From an uncultured Ectothiorhodospiraceae bacterium (lineage in GTDB: Bacteria; Pseudomonadota; Gammaproteobacteria; UBA9214), in NCBI GenBank assembly GCA_947258615.1, contig CAMYIX010000060.1, forward strand, positions 1 through 50,871: DNA of 50,871 nucleotides, given 5' to 3'. Positions 18,131-28,350 of the stretch are shown one piece after another. Each line of letters begins with the position of its first letter. The stretch's first letter is position 1. The position numbers and the translations under genes were made by a program. The notes under the pieces were generated by a model. It was not told the origin of the DNA. It searched no databases and saw only the letters and a program-made list of their open reading frames with translations.

Positions 18131-18324
18131 ATATTTTGATTAATGAAAGGTGTCAGGAACCTTTTCGTCGTGCCACGGGAAAAGGTTCCTGACACCTTTA
18201 TTTCCCGCAGCAAGCCGGATCGAGCGGCTCTGGTCAGGCCGCTCTGTCCGTCGGCTTTCCGCTGGAATTCAGCCGGGTTGGCGGCCTGATTATATTCCCA
18301 AAACTCGCGTTTAAATTTCATCAT
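18097..18324 (-). CDS. Short frame behind the GCS2 gene, probably disrupted by a repeat
   Basis: ATG 18324 lies 9 bases after the stop of the GCS2-type ligase gene, and the first about 42 codons look protein-like (MMKFKREFWEYNQAANPAEF and onward). From there the frame runs into the inverted-repeat element and the GC-rich repeats, so the last about 33 residues are repeat-derived. It may be a truncated remnant of a once longer gene or a chance frame. No family is recognised. Confidence 0.3.
   Translation of the reverse strand: MMKFKREFWEYNQAANPAEFQRKADGQSGLTRAARSGLLREIKVSGTFSRGTTKRFLTPFINQNISLSHEWERVG
18146..18199. repeat. Inverted-repeat element, copy 2
   Basis: Perfect 20-bp arms (18146-18165 and 18180-18199) around a 14-base spacer have the same arm sequence as the element at 6188-6262. 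The spacer differs, so the arms are the conserved part. It lies inside a short minus-strand frame (18097-18324) and may have been inserted into it. Confidence 0.85.
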
Positions 18325-18333
18325 TTGCGCCGT

Positions 18334-19776
18334 TTATCCGCGATCAAGTCTCCATTCATGCACTGGCGCACCCGTTTCCTGACGCCGATAATAGGCCTCG
18401 GTCAGTGCCTCCATACCGGCCCCGTGACGCGCCACATAGGCGCGTTGCCAGGCCGACCCGGTCTGGCCGTTGCGCACCCGCCCCTCGATAATGCCGAGAT
18501 AGCGCTCGATGTCAGCCGCCTCGATCTCCAGGACCTCCAGGCCGCTGCGCGCCAGCGGCAGCAGGCGCTCCAGGATCAGCGCCCGGATCGGCCCCTTTTC
18601 GCCGTCCAGCCAGGTCACCGGCGCCTCCAGACTGTGGCGCGCCGCGGTGTAGAAGTTATCCCGCGCCCGGTCAAAGGGGAGCAGCTGTTCCGGCGGGGTC
18701 TCGGCATCGATCAGCGCCCGGCTCAGTCCGAAAAAGAAGGCGGCATTGGCGATCACGTCCACCACGCTGGGCCCGCCGGGCACGACGCGGTGCTCGATGC
18801 GTATATGCGGTATGCCGTCGTAATCGAATCCGATCAAAGGACGGTTCCAGCGCCAGATGGTCCCGTTATGCAGGCGCAGGTGCGACATCTGTTCCAGCCC
18901 TTCCTGGAAGGTCATGGGCAGCAGAACGGGATAGTGTTCCTCGTTTTCCGTAAAACATTCGAAAATCGACTTGCGCGCGTAGCCCGAACCGAAGGTCACG
19001 CGCCGCAGCGGACCGTGACTGGCCCCGGCAATTCCGCCCACCGAGACCGACTGTTCGAACAGCGGGATCCGGGTTTCGTCCCAGAGGTCGTGGCCGAACA
19101 GGTAGGGCGAGTTGGCGGCCAGCGCCACCATGGGCGCGGACATAACGATCGAGGCGTTGTAGGCGCGCAGGGCATCGCGTGGATGCACCTTGAGATGCAG
19201 CTGGAATGAGGTCGTGGCCGATTCGAGCATGACGCTTTCGTGCACCGTCCTGAGGTGCTCGCGTCCGTGGATATCGAGCTCCAGCGGGCGCCCCTCGCGC
19301 AGGCGCAGCACCTGTTCGTTGAGGGCCCGGTAACGCTTCATGTCCGACATATTGACCGGGTCGAGGTCGGCTTGACGCACCGTGGGCAGGATACCGATCA
19401 TCATAAGGCGCGTATCCAGCTCCGCCGCCACCCCCCGGCAGCGCGCCCAGGTCGCGCCCAGGCTGGCCTCGAAGCGGCTCAGCGCAGAGCCCCACAGATG
19501 CTGGGGATAGTCGTTCAGCTCCACGTTGAAGCGCGCCAGCTCGGGCACCACCATGGGGCTGTCGAGCCGCGCCAGGAATTCCTGGTTGATGGCCGCCGGT
19601 CGCGCATCGCGACCGATCAGCCAGGCCTCCAGCTCGAAGCCGCCCATGCGCTCGCGCGGCGAGAAGATTCCCTGCCTGAACCACTCGCCCAGCAGGGTGG
19701 TCTCCTCGCGCAGCGCCCTGGCATAACGTGCGAAGTCTTCCGGGGTGAAATGCGCTTCACGGATTTCCTGGCCCAT
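18334..19776 (-). CDS. GCS2-family glutamate-cysteine ligase-like enzyme
   Basis: The protein matches the GCS2 superfamily of carboxylate-amine ligases: GGFELEAWLIG near the start for the ATP/Mg site, then ATTSFQLHLKVHP and, further on, IRIEHRVVPGGPSVVD. Members join glutamate and cysteine or related amino-acid pairs with ATP. Whether this one makes gamma-glutamylcysteine or another amide is open. The start ATG 19776 gives 480 aa; upstream codons in the same frame are not family-like. murU ends 37 bp upstream, so the two are likely cotranscribed. Confidence 0.82.
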   Translation of the reverse strand: MGQEIREAHFTPEDFARYARALREETTLLGEWFRQGIFSPRERMGGFELEAWLIGRDARPAAINQEFLARLDSPMVVPELARFNVELNDYPQHLWGSALSRFEASLGATWARCRGVAAELDTRLMMIGILPTVRQADLDPVNMSDMKRYRALNEQVLRLREGRPLELDIHGREHLRTVHESVMLESATTSFQLHLKVHPRDALRAYNASIVMSAPMVALAANSPYLFGHDLWDETRIPLFEQSVSVGGIAGASHGPLRRVTFGSGYARKSIFECFTENEEHYPVLLPMTFQEGLEQMSHLRLHNGTIWRWNRPLIGFDYDGIPHIRIEHRVVPGGPSVVDVIANAAFFFGLSRALIDAETPPEQLLPFDRARDNFYTAARHSLEAPVTWLDGEKGPIRALILERLLPLARSGLEVLEIEAADIERYLGIIEGRVRNGQTGSAWQRAYVARHGAGMEALTEAYYRRQETGAPVHEWRLDRG

Positions 19777-19813
19777 AATCAGAACCCTCGCGGGATCGCT
19801 GTCTCGAACTGGT

Positions 19814-20527
<714 letters not shown>

Positions 20528-20587
20528 TCACACAACGCGATATGCAAGCAAGTGTAACATCACCTTTATCCGGCACCCGCGGCACCC

Positions 20588-20593
20588 TATAAT
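20588..20593 (+). promoter_or_regulatory. -10 box of the OmpA-type lipoprotein gene
   Basis: TATAAT is preceded at 17 bases by TTTATC (20565-20570) as a weak -35. The start codon lies 42 bases downstream, preceded by AAGAGGA. Confidence 0.5.
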
Positions 20594-20634
20594 GCCGCCA
20601 GATTCAGGATTCTACCCAAGAGGAATAACAGGCC

Positions 20635-21309
20635 ATGAAATCAGCACAGCTCATCAAAGCAACACTCCTCGCCGCGCTTGCCGGCGGGCTCATCGGCTGT
20701 ACCACCATCAACCCCTATACCGGCGAACAGCAGACCAGCAAGGCCGCCATGGGTGCCGGCATCGGTGCCGCGGCCGGCGCCGTGGTCGGCGCCATCAGCG
20801 GCGACGACTCCAAGGAACGCCGCAAGCGTGCCCTGATCGGCGCCGGGGTCGGCGCCCTGGCCGGTGGCGGCATCGGCTACTACATGGATGTCCAGGAGGC
20901 CAAGCTGCGCCAGCAGCTCGAGGGTACCGGCGTGGGCGTCACCCGCATAGGCAATGAAATCATCCTCAACATGCCGGGCAACATCACCTTCGCGACCGAC
21001 AGCGCCAACATCAATGCGAACTTCTACGATGTACTCAACTCGGTGGGACTGGTGCTGAAGGAATTCGAGAAGACCGTGATCATCGTGGCGGGGCACACTG
21101 ACAGCACCGGCGCGGACAGCTATAACCAGCAGCTCTCCGAACGCCGCGCCGGCAGTGTCGCGGGCTACTTGCGCAGCCAGGGTATCACCGACATGCGCAT
21201 TATCGTCGAGGGCTACGGCGAGTCACGCCCGGTCGCCTCCAATGACACCGCACAGGGCCGCCAGATGAACCGGCGCGTGGAACTGACCCTGTCACCGGTC
21301 ACCCAGTAA
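20635..21309 (+). CDS. OmpA-family lipoprotein with glycine zipper (YiaD type)
   Basis: A lipoprotein signal ends at Cys22 (AGGLIGC). Then follow two glycine-zipper hairpins (about residues 38-55 and 68-84, GAGIGAAAGAVVGA and GAGVGALAGGGIGYYM), which may insert into the outer membrane. The C-terminal half is an OmpA peptidoglycan-binding domain with NITFATDSANI and the binding segment GHTDSTGADSYNQQLSERRA. It thus probably ties the outer membrane to peptidoglycan. It has its own promoter and sits between amgK and murU on the opposite strand. Confidence 0.93.
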   Translation: MKSAQLIKATLLAALAGGLIGCTTINPYTGEQQTSKAAMGAGIGAAAGAVVGAISGDDSKERRKRALIGAGVGALAGGGIGYYMDVQEAKLRQQLEGTGVGVTRIGNEIILNMPGNITFATDSANINANFYDVLNSVGLVLKEFEKTVIIVAGHTDSTGADSYNQQLSERRAGSVAGYLRSQGITDMRIIVEGYGESRPVASNDTAQGRQMNRRVELTLSPVTQ

Positions 21310-21320
21310 TCACCCCGTAG

Positions 21321-21352
21321 CCCGGATAGCGGCCGCCAGGCCGCTATCCGGG
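21321..21352. terminator. Strong hairpin between ompA-type gene and amgK
   Basis: A perfect 14-bp stem (CCCGGATAGCGGCC and its complement) has a 4-base loop GCCA and lies between two convergent genes. Only AATTT follows on the plus strand, so its terminator role is inferred from position and stability. Confidence 0.65.
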
Positions 21353-21367
21353 AATTTCCGTCCCTAC

Positions 21368-22357
<990 letters not shown>

Positions 22358-22400
22358 AGTGAGGAATCCATTGCTGAGTATCGGGGGGCGTGAACGCGCC

Positions 22401-22406
22401 ATTATA
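22401..22406 (-). promoter_or_regulatory. -10 box of amgK
   Basis: TATAAT on the minus strand is followed by a G-rich leader. Several -10 boxes in this window share the form TATAATG-C-G. It overlaps ATG 22402, which argues for the downstream GTG as the amgK start. Confidence 0.45.
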
Positions 22407-22678
22407 GGCAGAGGCACCCGGCCCGTGCACGCTGGCGGCCCGTTTGCCCCCTCAATCAGGCCGGCCGGCAGCCGCTACAGACCCTGGCGCCCCGATAAAT
22501 CCGCGCCCGGGACGAACGGGACGACAACGCGTAGCCACGCCACACCCCTTGAATGCGTCAGCATATTGACATGATGTCCACGGCAATCTGCAAAAACGGG
22601 CCCCTTATGAATCAAATTTTTGACGTCCGCACCCCAGAGGCGCTTGATTAATCAATAATTTCATATAGATACGTATTA
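22407..22678. other. Divergent intergenic region amgK / msh cluster
   Basis: It holds a TTGATTAATCAA palindrome (22644-22655) and, overlapping it, an IHF-like match AATCAATAATTTC (22650-22662; 12 of 13 consensus positions of WATCAANNNNTTR). Both lie just upstream of the sigma-54 promoter candidate. No gene is visible. Confidence 0.4.
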
Positions 22679-22694
22679 TGGCAGGAAAATTGCT
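22679..22694 (+). promoter_or_regulatory. Sigma-54 (RpoN) promoter candidate of the msh cluster
   Basis: The sequence TGGCAGGAAAATTGCT has GG and GC exactly 10 bases apart and differs from TGGCAC-R-N-TTGCW at one conserved base. Transcription would start near 22705, giving a leader of about 40 bases before GTG 22745. An IHF-like site centres near -48. RpoN control of type IV pilins is known (PilR/PilS), but I infer it here. Confidence 0.6.
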
Positions 22695-22744
22695 TTTTTA
22701 TTGACAGGAAATAATACGCGAAATTCGAGGAGTGGAGTAACCCT

Positions 22745-23446
22745 GTGCGAGCCCTGTTAAATAACGAGCCGGACCTGATTGGCGCCCCGCCGCTGGCGGA
22801 GACCGGTGCGACGCAGCCCGGGGCATGGGCACGCCAGCCCACCTACCAGCAGGTCAACCTGTACCAGCCGGTATTCCGCCAGGCACCCAAGATCTTTTCC
22901 GCCGTGACCCTGCTGCAGATCCTGGCAGCCGTGACGCTGCTGCTGCTCGGTATCTATATGCATGCCCAGATCAAGCTCGCCGGCCTGCAGCGTACCGCAA
23001 CGGCACTGGGCCAGCAGCATGAACAACTCGAGGCACAACTGACCGCACTGGAGGTGATTGAGCAGCCCGCTGGAGACGGACCCCTGGAGGCGGAAATCAG
23101 CGCCCTGCAGGACACCGCACTGGAACACAGCAATCTACTCGACAGGATCGAGCAGTTGTCCATCAAGCCCAATCCGGGTTTCGGGGCCTTCCTCGAAACC
23201 CTGGCCCGCCACACCCTCCCGGGACTTTGGCTGACCGGGATCGAAATCAGCGAAGCTGGCGACGTGGAATTGCGCGGCACCGCCAGGGACCCGCAGCTGG
23301 TGCCCCGTTACCTGCAGCAGCTGCCTGAGGGACCTCGCTTCAAGTCCTTGCGCATGGGCTCGGTGAACATCATTCGGCATACGTCCGACAAACCGGAAAT
23401 CAATTTTGTACTGGATAGTTCGGAATCGGGATGGGGGCGGCAGTGA
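22745..23446 (+). CDS. PilN-like MSHA biogenesis protein (MshI2 type)
   Basis: A short cytosolic N-terminus contains the family motif QQVNLYQPVFR (residues 35-45), which resembles the PilM-binding stretch of PilN. A membrane helix (about 50-72) and a periplasmic coiled coil (about 75-130) follow. It should form the inner-membrane alignment complex with MshJ and the PilM-like MshI, which is encoded far away at 35058. The start is GTG 22745, with GGAG seven bases upstream. The protein is 233 aa. Its stop overlaps the alternative start of mshJ (GTGA). Confidence 0.85.
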   Translation: MRALLNNEPDLIGAPPLAETGATQPGAWARQPTYQQVNLYQPVFRQAPKIFSAVTLLQILAAVTLLLLGIYMHAQIKLAGLQRTATALGQQHEQLEAQLTALEVIEQPAGDGPLEAEISALQDTALEHSNLLDRIEQLSIKPNPGFGAFLETLARHTLPGLWLTGIEISEAGDVELRGTARDPQLVPRYLQQLPEGPRFKSLRMGSVNIIRHTSDKPEINFVLDSSESGWGRQ

Positions 23447-24090
23447 AAGCACGACTGACACAGCTGGCCAGCCGTATCGACGCCCTGCACCTGCGCGAAC
23501 GTGCCCTGCTGTTACTGGCCGGGGTTGCCATGGTCTTCATACTGGTTGACACCCTCGGCCTGCAATCGACATACCGACAACAGCAGCAAAGCCGGCAGGA
23601 GATCGACGACTGGGAACAGCAACTCGCCACCCTGAGCGCACGCTCGCAGCTGCTGTCCACCCCGGAAGGCTCCCGCTCACAGCAGGAATTCGAGCAGGAA
23701 CGCAAACGCCTGCAGGAGGAAATCGCCGGACTCGAGGCAAGACTGCAAGGGCAGCTGGGCGTGCTGTTGCAGCCCGAGCAGGCGGTACGGGTTCTCGAGC
23801 AGGTACTCGGTCCTGACCAGGAACTGGAATTGACCCGGGTGGATGCCGTCGGTCGACCGCTGAACACAACACTAGTGCAGGATGACGGCAGCGTCTCCGA
23901 ATCGGCGATCGGGCGCTACGAATTGCGGCTGCAGCTGCAAGGCAGCTATCTCGCCACGCTCAGGTACCTGCGGGCACTCGAGACCCTGCCCTGGAAATTT
24001 TTCTGGGAAGAGCTGAATTTCGAAGTGCTGGAGTATCCGCTGGCACAGGTGACGCTCGACCTCTACACCCTGGGGCTCCTGGAGGGATGA
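23431..24090 (+). CDS. mshJ: PilO-like MSHA biogenesis protein MshJ
   Basis: One membrane helix (about residues 24-45, ALLLLAGVAMVFILVD) is followed by a long charged coiled coil (about 46-110) and a PilO-like ferredoxin-fold region ending EYPLAQVTLDLYTLGL. That is the usual MshJ layout. It pairs with the PilN-like protein. Either ATG 23431, overlapping the previous gene by 16 bases, or GTG 23443 (GTGA overlap) could be the start. mshK follows 7 bp downstream. Confidence 0.87.
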   Translation: MGAAVKARLTQLASRIDALHLRERALLLLAGVAMVFILVDTLGLQSTYRQQQQSRQEIDDWEQQLATLSARSQLLSTPEGSRSQQEFEQERKRLQEEIAGLEARLQGQLGVLLQPEQAVRVLEQVLGPDQELELTRVDAVGRPLNTTLVQDDGSVSESAIGRYELRLQLQGSYLATLRYLRALETLPWKFFWEELNFEVLEYPLAQVTLDLYTLGLLEG

Positions 24091-24097
24091 CAGCACG

Positions 24098-24442
24098 ATG
24101 AACAGACTGCTGCAAACAGGAATTATTGCCATGCTGGCGATACCCGTCCAGGTGCCGCCGCTGCCGGCAGCCGCACTGCAGGACCCGACGCGGCCCACCC
24201 CTGGTGCGCTGTTCCTGTCGCCTTCAGCCCCCCGCCCCGCCGCCGATACATGGGTCCTGAACTCCACGCTGGTCGCAAACGACCGGCGTGTTGCGGTAAT
24301 CAACGGCACCCATGTGAGCGAGGGCGAATCGATCGGCGGCGCACGCGTGCTCAGGATCGGCAAAAGCGATGTTCTGATACAGGCACCCGGACGCCAGCTC
24401 ACCCTGCAACTGATCCCTGACACCTTGAAGATGAGGCCATGA
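24098..24442 (+). CDS. mshK: MSHA biogenesis protein MshK (PilP-like)
   Basis: The 114-aa protein has an N-terminal hydrophobic signal ending PAAALQ. The DPTRPT motif is common to MshK and GspC-like proteins, followed by a small beta domain with RVAVINGTHVSEGESIGGARV and a closing VLIQAPGRQLTLQL. This is the homology-region fold thought to link the inner-membrane complex to the secretin. Its stop overlaps the mshL start by ATGA (24439-24442). Confidence 0.85.
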   Translation: MNRLLQTGIIAMLAIPVQVPPLPAAALQDPTRPTPGALFLSPSAPRPAADTWVLNSTLVANDRRVAVINGTHVSEGESIGGARVLRIGKSDVLIQAPGRQLTLQLIPDTLKMRP

Positions 24443-26166
24443 ACAGCAACACATACAAAAAGACATATCGGGTGTTGCCGCTGCTGAGCCTGCTGCTGGC
24501 GGCCTGTCAGACCGTGCCGGTGGAAAACAGGCAGAACCTGAAATCGATCACCGCGGCACTGGAGGAAGGCGCCCGGCCGTATGAGCCCGCCGCCAACTTG
24601 GCCCCGCCACCTGAAGTCACCCGGGCCCTGCTGCCCCCCGTGCAGGTCAATATCCAGGAAATCGTCGACAGCACCGAATCGCGCTTCGATATATCCGTCA
24701 ATGCCGCCTCCGCACACGAGTTTTTCATGAGCCTGGTGAAGGGTACTGACAAGAACATGGTCGTGCACCCGGATGTCAACGGGGAGATCTCGCTGAGCCT
24801 GAACAACGTCACCATCGAAGAGATCCTGATGACGGTACGCGACGTGTACGGTTTCGAATTCCGGCGTAACAACAACACCTACCAGGTCTTTCCCGGCCGC
24901 ATGCGCACCCGCATATTCAACATCGACTACCTCAATGTGCAGCGCTCGGGCAGCTCGAGCACCAGCGTCAGCTCCGGGCAGCTGAGTAATGCCGGCAATG
25001 GCGCCTCCTCCGGGTCCGGCACCCAACCGGGCGCCGACAAAGGCGCTACAGGCGGCAATGCCTCCGGCAGCGTGGTGAAGACCAACTCCGAATCGGATTT
25101 CTGGAAGGGCATTCGGGAATCGCTCGACGTGATCGTGGGCAACGAGGAAGGCCGCAAGGTCGTGCTGCACCCGCAGTCCGGCGCCATTATCGTCCATGCC
25201 CTGCCGGGCGAACTGCGCGAGGTCGAGGAGTTCCTGGCGACCATCGAGGATTCCGTGCACCGCCTGGTCATCCTGGAGGCCAAGATCATCGAGGTCACCC
25301 TGAATGACAACTTCCAGTCCGGCATCAACTGGTCGGCGCTGATCGAGGCGGGGACCGGCAAGTCACTGCTGCTGGGGCAGACCGGCGGCGGCTCCATTCT
25401 GGATGCCGGCGTCTCCGAGCTTGCCGGTGCAATCATCCCCCTGGACGGCACCCAGGTCACCGGGCTCGATACCTCGGCCTTCGGCGGCATGTTCTCCATC
25501 AACGCCAACCTCAAGGACTTCAACGGCTTCATCGAGTTGCTGGAGACCCAGGGTGAGGTGCAGGTGCTGTCCAGCCCGCGGGTGTCCACGGTCAACAACC
25601 AGAAGGCGGTCATCAAGGTCGGCCAGGATGAATACTTCGTCACCAACGTGGAGACCGACACCGAGATCGGCAACTCGGGCGACGGCAACACCAATGTGGA
25701 TGTGGAACTGACCCCGTTCTTCTCCGGCGTCGCCCTGGACGTGATCCCGCAGATCAGCAAGGACAACAGCGTCATCCTGCACGTACACCCGACGGTCAGC
25801 GAGGTGACCGAGAAGGTCAAGAACATTACCGTCTCCAGCAACACCGACCTGTCGGTGCCGCTTGCCCTCAGCACGATCCGCGAGTCCGACACCATCATCC
25901 GCGCCGCCAGCGGCCAGATGGTCGTCATCGGTGGCCTGATGAAAGATGTGTCACGCAACCAGCAGGCACAGACACCGGGCCTCGGCGATACCCCCGGCTT
26001 CGGCAACCTGTTCCGTCACAAGCGCCAGGTATCCAGCAAGAGTGAACTGGTGATACTGCTGCGGCCGGTGGTGATCAACGCCAACGAGGGCTGGAGCAAT
26101 AACCTGAGCGAGACGGCCCGGCGCTACCAGAACCTGCGCGCGCCAGGCGTGCCGATGTCACCCTAA
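24439..26166 (+). CDS. mshL: MSHA pilus secretin MshL
   Basis: It is a lipoprotein (LLLAAC, Cys23) of 575 aa. A secretin/TonB short N-terminal domain (FDISVNAASAHEFFMSL...) and a Ser/Gly-rich linker (about residues 172-215) lead to the conserved C-terminal secretin domain, with VQVLSSPRVSTVNNQKAVIKVG and VVIGGLMKD near the end. It forms the outer-membrane ring through which the pilus exits. It follows mshK with ATGA overlap; mshM starts 14 bp later. Confidence 0.95.
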   Translation: MNSNTYKKTYRVLPLLSLLLAACQTVPVENRQNLKSITAALEEGARPYEPAANLAPPPEVTRALLPPVQVNIQEIVDSTESRFDISVNAASAHEFFMSLVKGTDKNMVVHPDVNGEISLSLNNVTIEEILMTVRDVYGFEFRRNNNTYQVFPGRMRTRIFNIDYLNVQRSGSSSTSVSSGQLSNAGNGASSGSGTQPGADKGATGGNASGSVVKTNSESDFWKGIRESLDVIVGNEEGRKVVLHPQSGAIIVHALPGELREVEEFLATIEDSVHRLVILEAKIIEVTLNDNFQSGINWSALIEAGTGKSLLLGQTGGGSILDAGVSELAGAIIPLDGTQVTGLDTSAFGGMFSINANLKDFNGFIELLETQGEVQVLSSPRVSTVNNQKAVIKVGQDEYFVTNVETDTEIGNSGDGNTNVDVELTPFFSGVALDVIPQISKDNSVILHVHPTVSEVTEKVKNITVSSNTDLSVPLALSTIRESDTIIRAASGQMVVIGGLMKDVSRNQQAQTPGLGDTPGFGNLFRHKRQVSSKSELVILLRPVVINANEGWSNNLSETARRYQNLRAPGVPMSP

Positions 26167-26180
26167 CGAGGATCAATGCC

Positions 26181-27077
26181 ATGTACCTGGAGCACTTCGG
26201 ACTGGAACAGCATCCCTTCGGCATCACTCCGGATACCGACTTCTTTGTCAACCAGGGCAGTCACCAGGAGGCGCTGAATGTGCTGCTGGTGGCACTGCGC
26301 TCCGGAGAGGGTTTCATCAAGGTCACCGGCGAGGTCGGCAGCGGCAAGTCACTGCTGTGCCGGGAGCTGCTGAATACGCTGGAGGGGGAATTCGTCACGG
26401 CCTATATACCCAATCCGCTGCTCAATCCCACGGCGCTGCGCATGGCAGTGGCCGAGGAACTGGGCATCCAGTTCGCCCGCAACATCGGCCAGCACCGCCT
26501 GTTGCAGCTGATCTCCGAGCGCCTGATCGAGATCTGCGCAAGCGGCAAACGCGTGGCCGTACTGATCGACGAGGCCCAGACCCTGCCCGATCAGAGCCTG
26601 GAGGCCCTGCGGCTGCTCACTAACCTGGAAACGGAAAAGAACAAGCTGCTGCAGGTGGTCCTGTTCGGCCAGCCGGAACTGGATGAGCGCCTGCAACAGG
26701 ATCACCTGCGCCAGCTCAAGCAGCGCATCACCTTCAGCCACCGGATCAGGCCGCTTGACCGCGAGGCCCTGGGCCACTATCTCAATCACCGCCTGGCAGT
26801 GGCCGGCTACAGCGGCGAGCCGCTGTTTACCAACATGGCGCTGGCGTCACTGCTGCGCAACAGCCGCGGTATCCCGCGTCTGGTGAACGTCCTCAGCCAC
26901 AAGGCACTGATGTCCGCCTTCGGGCGCGGTGAACACCTGGTCTGTGCCCACCACATGCGGCGTGCCGCCAGCGATACCGAGGACACCCGCATCCTGTGTC
27001 CACACCGCTACGAACTGGTCACCAGCCTGTTCAGCATGCTGACCCTGATCGGCGGCCGGCTTCACGGCTGGTACTGA
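26181..27077 (+). CDS. mshM: MSHA biogenesis AAA ATPase MshM (ExeA family)
   Basis: This ExeA-like AAA ATPase opens with MYLEHFGLEQHPFGITPD and has Walker A GEVGSGKS (50-57), Walker B VAVLIDEAQ, and sensor and arginine motifs with LKQRITFSHRIRPL. ExeA helps place secretins in the envelope, so MshM may do this for MshL. After the usual end near RRAASDTEDTR, the protein carries a tail of about 28 residues with a hydrophobic stretch (VTSLFSMLTLIGG), which could anchor it or be a late extension. Confidence 0.9.
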   Translation: MYLEHFGLEQHPFGITPDTDFFVNQGSHQEALNVLLVALRSGEGFIKVTGEVGSGKSLLCRELLNTLEGEFVTAYIPNPLLNPTALRMAVAEELGIQFARNIGQHRLLQLISERLIEICASGKRVAVLIDEAQTLPDQSLEALRLLTNLETEKNKLLQVVLFGQPELDERLQQDHLRQLKQRITFSHRIRPLDREALGHYLNHRLAVAGYSGEPLFTNMALASLLRNSRGIPRLVNVLSHKALMSAFGRGEHLVCAHHMRRAASDTEDTRILCPHRYELVTSLFSMLTLIGGRLHGWY

Positions 27078-27091
27078 ATGGTCAAGCCGCC

Positions 27092-28306
27092 ATGAGCCTG
27101 ATCAACCAGATGCTGAGGGACCTGGAGGAGCGCCAGGCGGCCCCGTCCGCGGCATTCGAGGCCAGCCTGCAGACACCGGTGGTGGTGACCCCGCCCGCCA
27201 ACAGCGACCGCCGCAGGCTGAAATACACCCTGTCGGCAAGCGCCGCCGTGGTGTGTCTCGCCCTGCTGGCCTGGGCTGGACTGTCTACCGGGAACCCCGA
27301 TCCTGTCGCCACGCCACCCTCCCCCGTCGGCAGGGCCAGCGACAGCGGCCAGGTCACGCGACCGGCGCCGGAGCCGGTCGCTACCGCAGACAGCGCTTCC
27401 GCGGCGGAGAAACCCGCCGTACAGACGCCGGCCGCGCCTGTCGGGGCAACGGAAGCGCCGGCAAGCACACAAACCCGGGCACCTGAAAAACCCGAACCAC
27501 AGGCACCAGCGCTACCGGTCGCGTCAACAGCACCCGTCAGCGCCAAGCCACCGGTCACTCCACAGACCCTGGCCACTGCAACACCGGACACCCCGGACGC
27601 TATGGCATCAAAACCGATAGCGACCACCCGGGCGCACGTCGCCAGGCCGGCAGCGAAGCAGGCGCCACGCCGCCCTTCCGGTCCACGGCATATCGAGATC
27701 AGCGAACGCACCCTGTCCGTCGGCCAACAGGCGCAGCGCCACTACACCGGTGCCGTCAGGGCCCTGCGTGCCGGCGACACCGGCAGCAGCCAGCAGCAAC
27801 TCGAGCAGGCACTGGAACTCGATCCTGGCCACCACCAGGCACGCCTGCTTCTCGCCGGCCTGCAGATCAACCAGCAGCGCAAGCAGCAGGCCGAGATCCT
27901 GATGGCAGAGGGGCTGGCACTCGATCCGGGTCACGCACCCATGGCCAAACTCCATGCGCAGCTGCTGATCGAGCAGGGGCGTGAACAGGAAGCGATCCAG
28001 GGCCTGCAGACGGCCCTGCCTGGCGCCGGACGGGACGCCGACTACCACGCCCTGCTGGCCGGGCTCTACCAGCACAGCGGCGAATCACTGCAGGCGGCCG
28101 AACATTACCGGACCGCGCTGCGGTATGACCCCGGTCAGGGTGCATGGTGGATGGGCCTGGGCCTGTCACTGGAGCAGTCCGGCCACAGCGCAGACGCACA
28201 TGCCGCCTACGGGCAGGCCCTGAAACTGCCGCTGAATGCCGCGCTGCAACACTATGTGGTGACACGCATGAAACGGCTGTCCAGCGACCCGCAGCCGGGG
28301 GCATGA
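27092..28306 (+). CDS. mshN: MSHA biogenesis protein MshN (TPR)
   Basis: The N-terminus MSLINQMLRDLEERQA is the MshN hallmark. A single membrane helix (about residues 47-65) is followed by a long Pro/Ala/Thr-rich linker (about 67-205). Tetratricopeptide repeats then run from about residue 210 to the end (QAQRHYTGAVRALRAGDT, then LDPGHHQARLLLAGLQ). It is probably an inner-membrane anchored periplasmic scaffold. ATG 27092 was chosen because earlier codons in this frame lie inside mshM. The protein is 404 aa. Confidence 0.9.
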   Translation: MSLINQMLRDLEERQAAPSAAFEASLQTPVVVTPPANSDRRRLKYTLSASAAVVCLALLAWAGLSTGNPDPVATPPSPVGRASDSGQVTRPAPEPVATADSASAAEKPAVQTPAAPVGATEAPASTQTRAPEKPEPQAPALPVASTAPVSAKPPVTPQTLATATPDTPDAMASKPIATTRAHVARPAAKQAPRRPSGPRHIEISERTLSVGQQAQRHYTGAVRALRAGDTGSSQQQLEQALELDPGHHQARLLLAGLQINQQRKQQAEILMAEGLALDPGHAPMAKLHAQLLIEQGREQEAIQGLQTALPGAGRDADYHALLAGLYQHSGESLQAAEHYRTALRYDPGQGAWWMGLGLSLEQSGHSADAHAAYGQALKLPLNAALQHYVVTRMKRLSSDPQPGA

Positions 28307-28350
28307 GCCATGCATCGGGCAGACAGCGCAATCCCGGCGGGTCCAGACCA

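Noticed and set aside
22644..22655. TTGATTAATCAA as an FNR box
   Set aside because: The half-sites are separated by 2 bases instead of 4; it is more likely part of the AT-rich, IHF-like region of the sigma-54 promoter.
24927..26006. 359-aa minus-strand frame
   Set aside because: It is antisense to mshL, and its Ser/Thr/Pro/Arg-rich composition is typical of a shadow frame.
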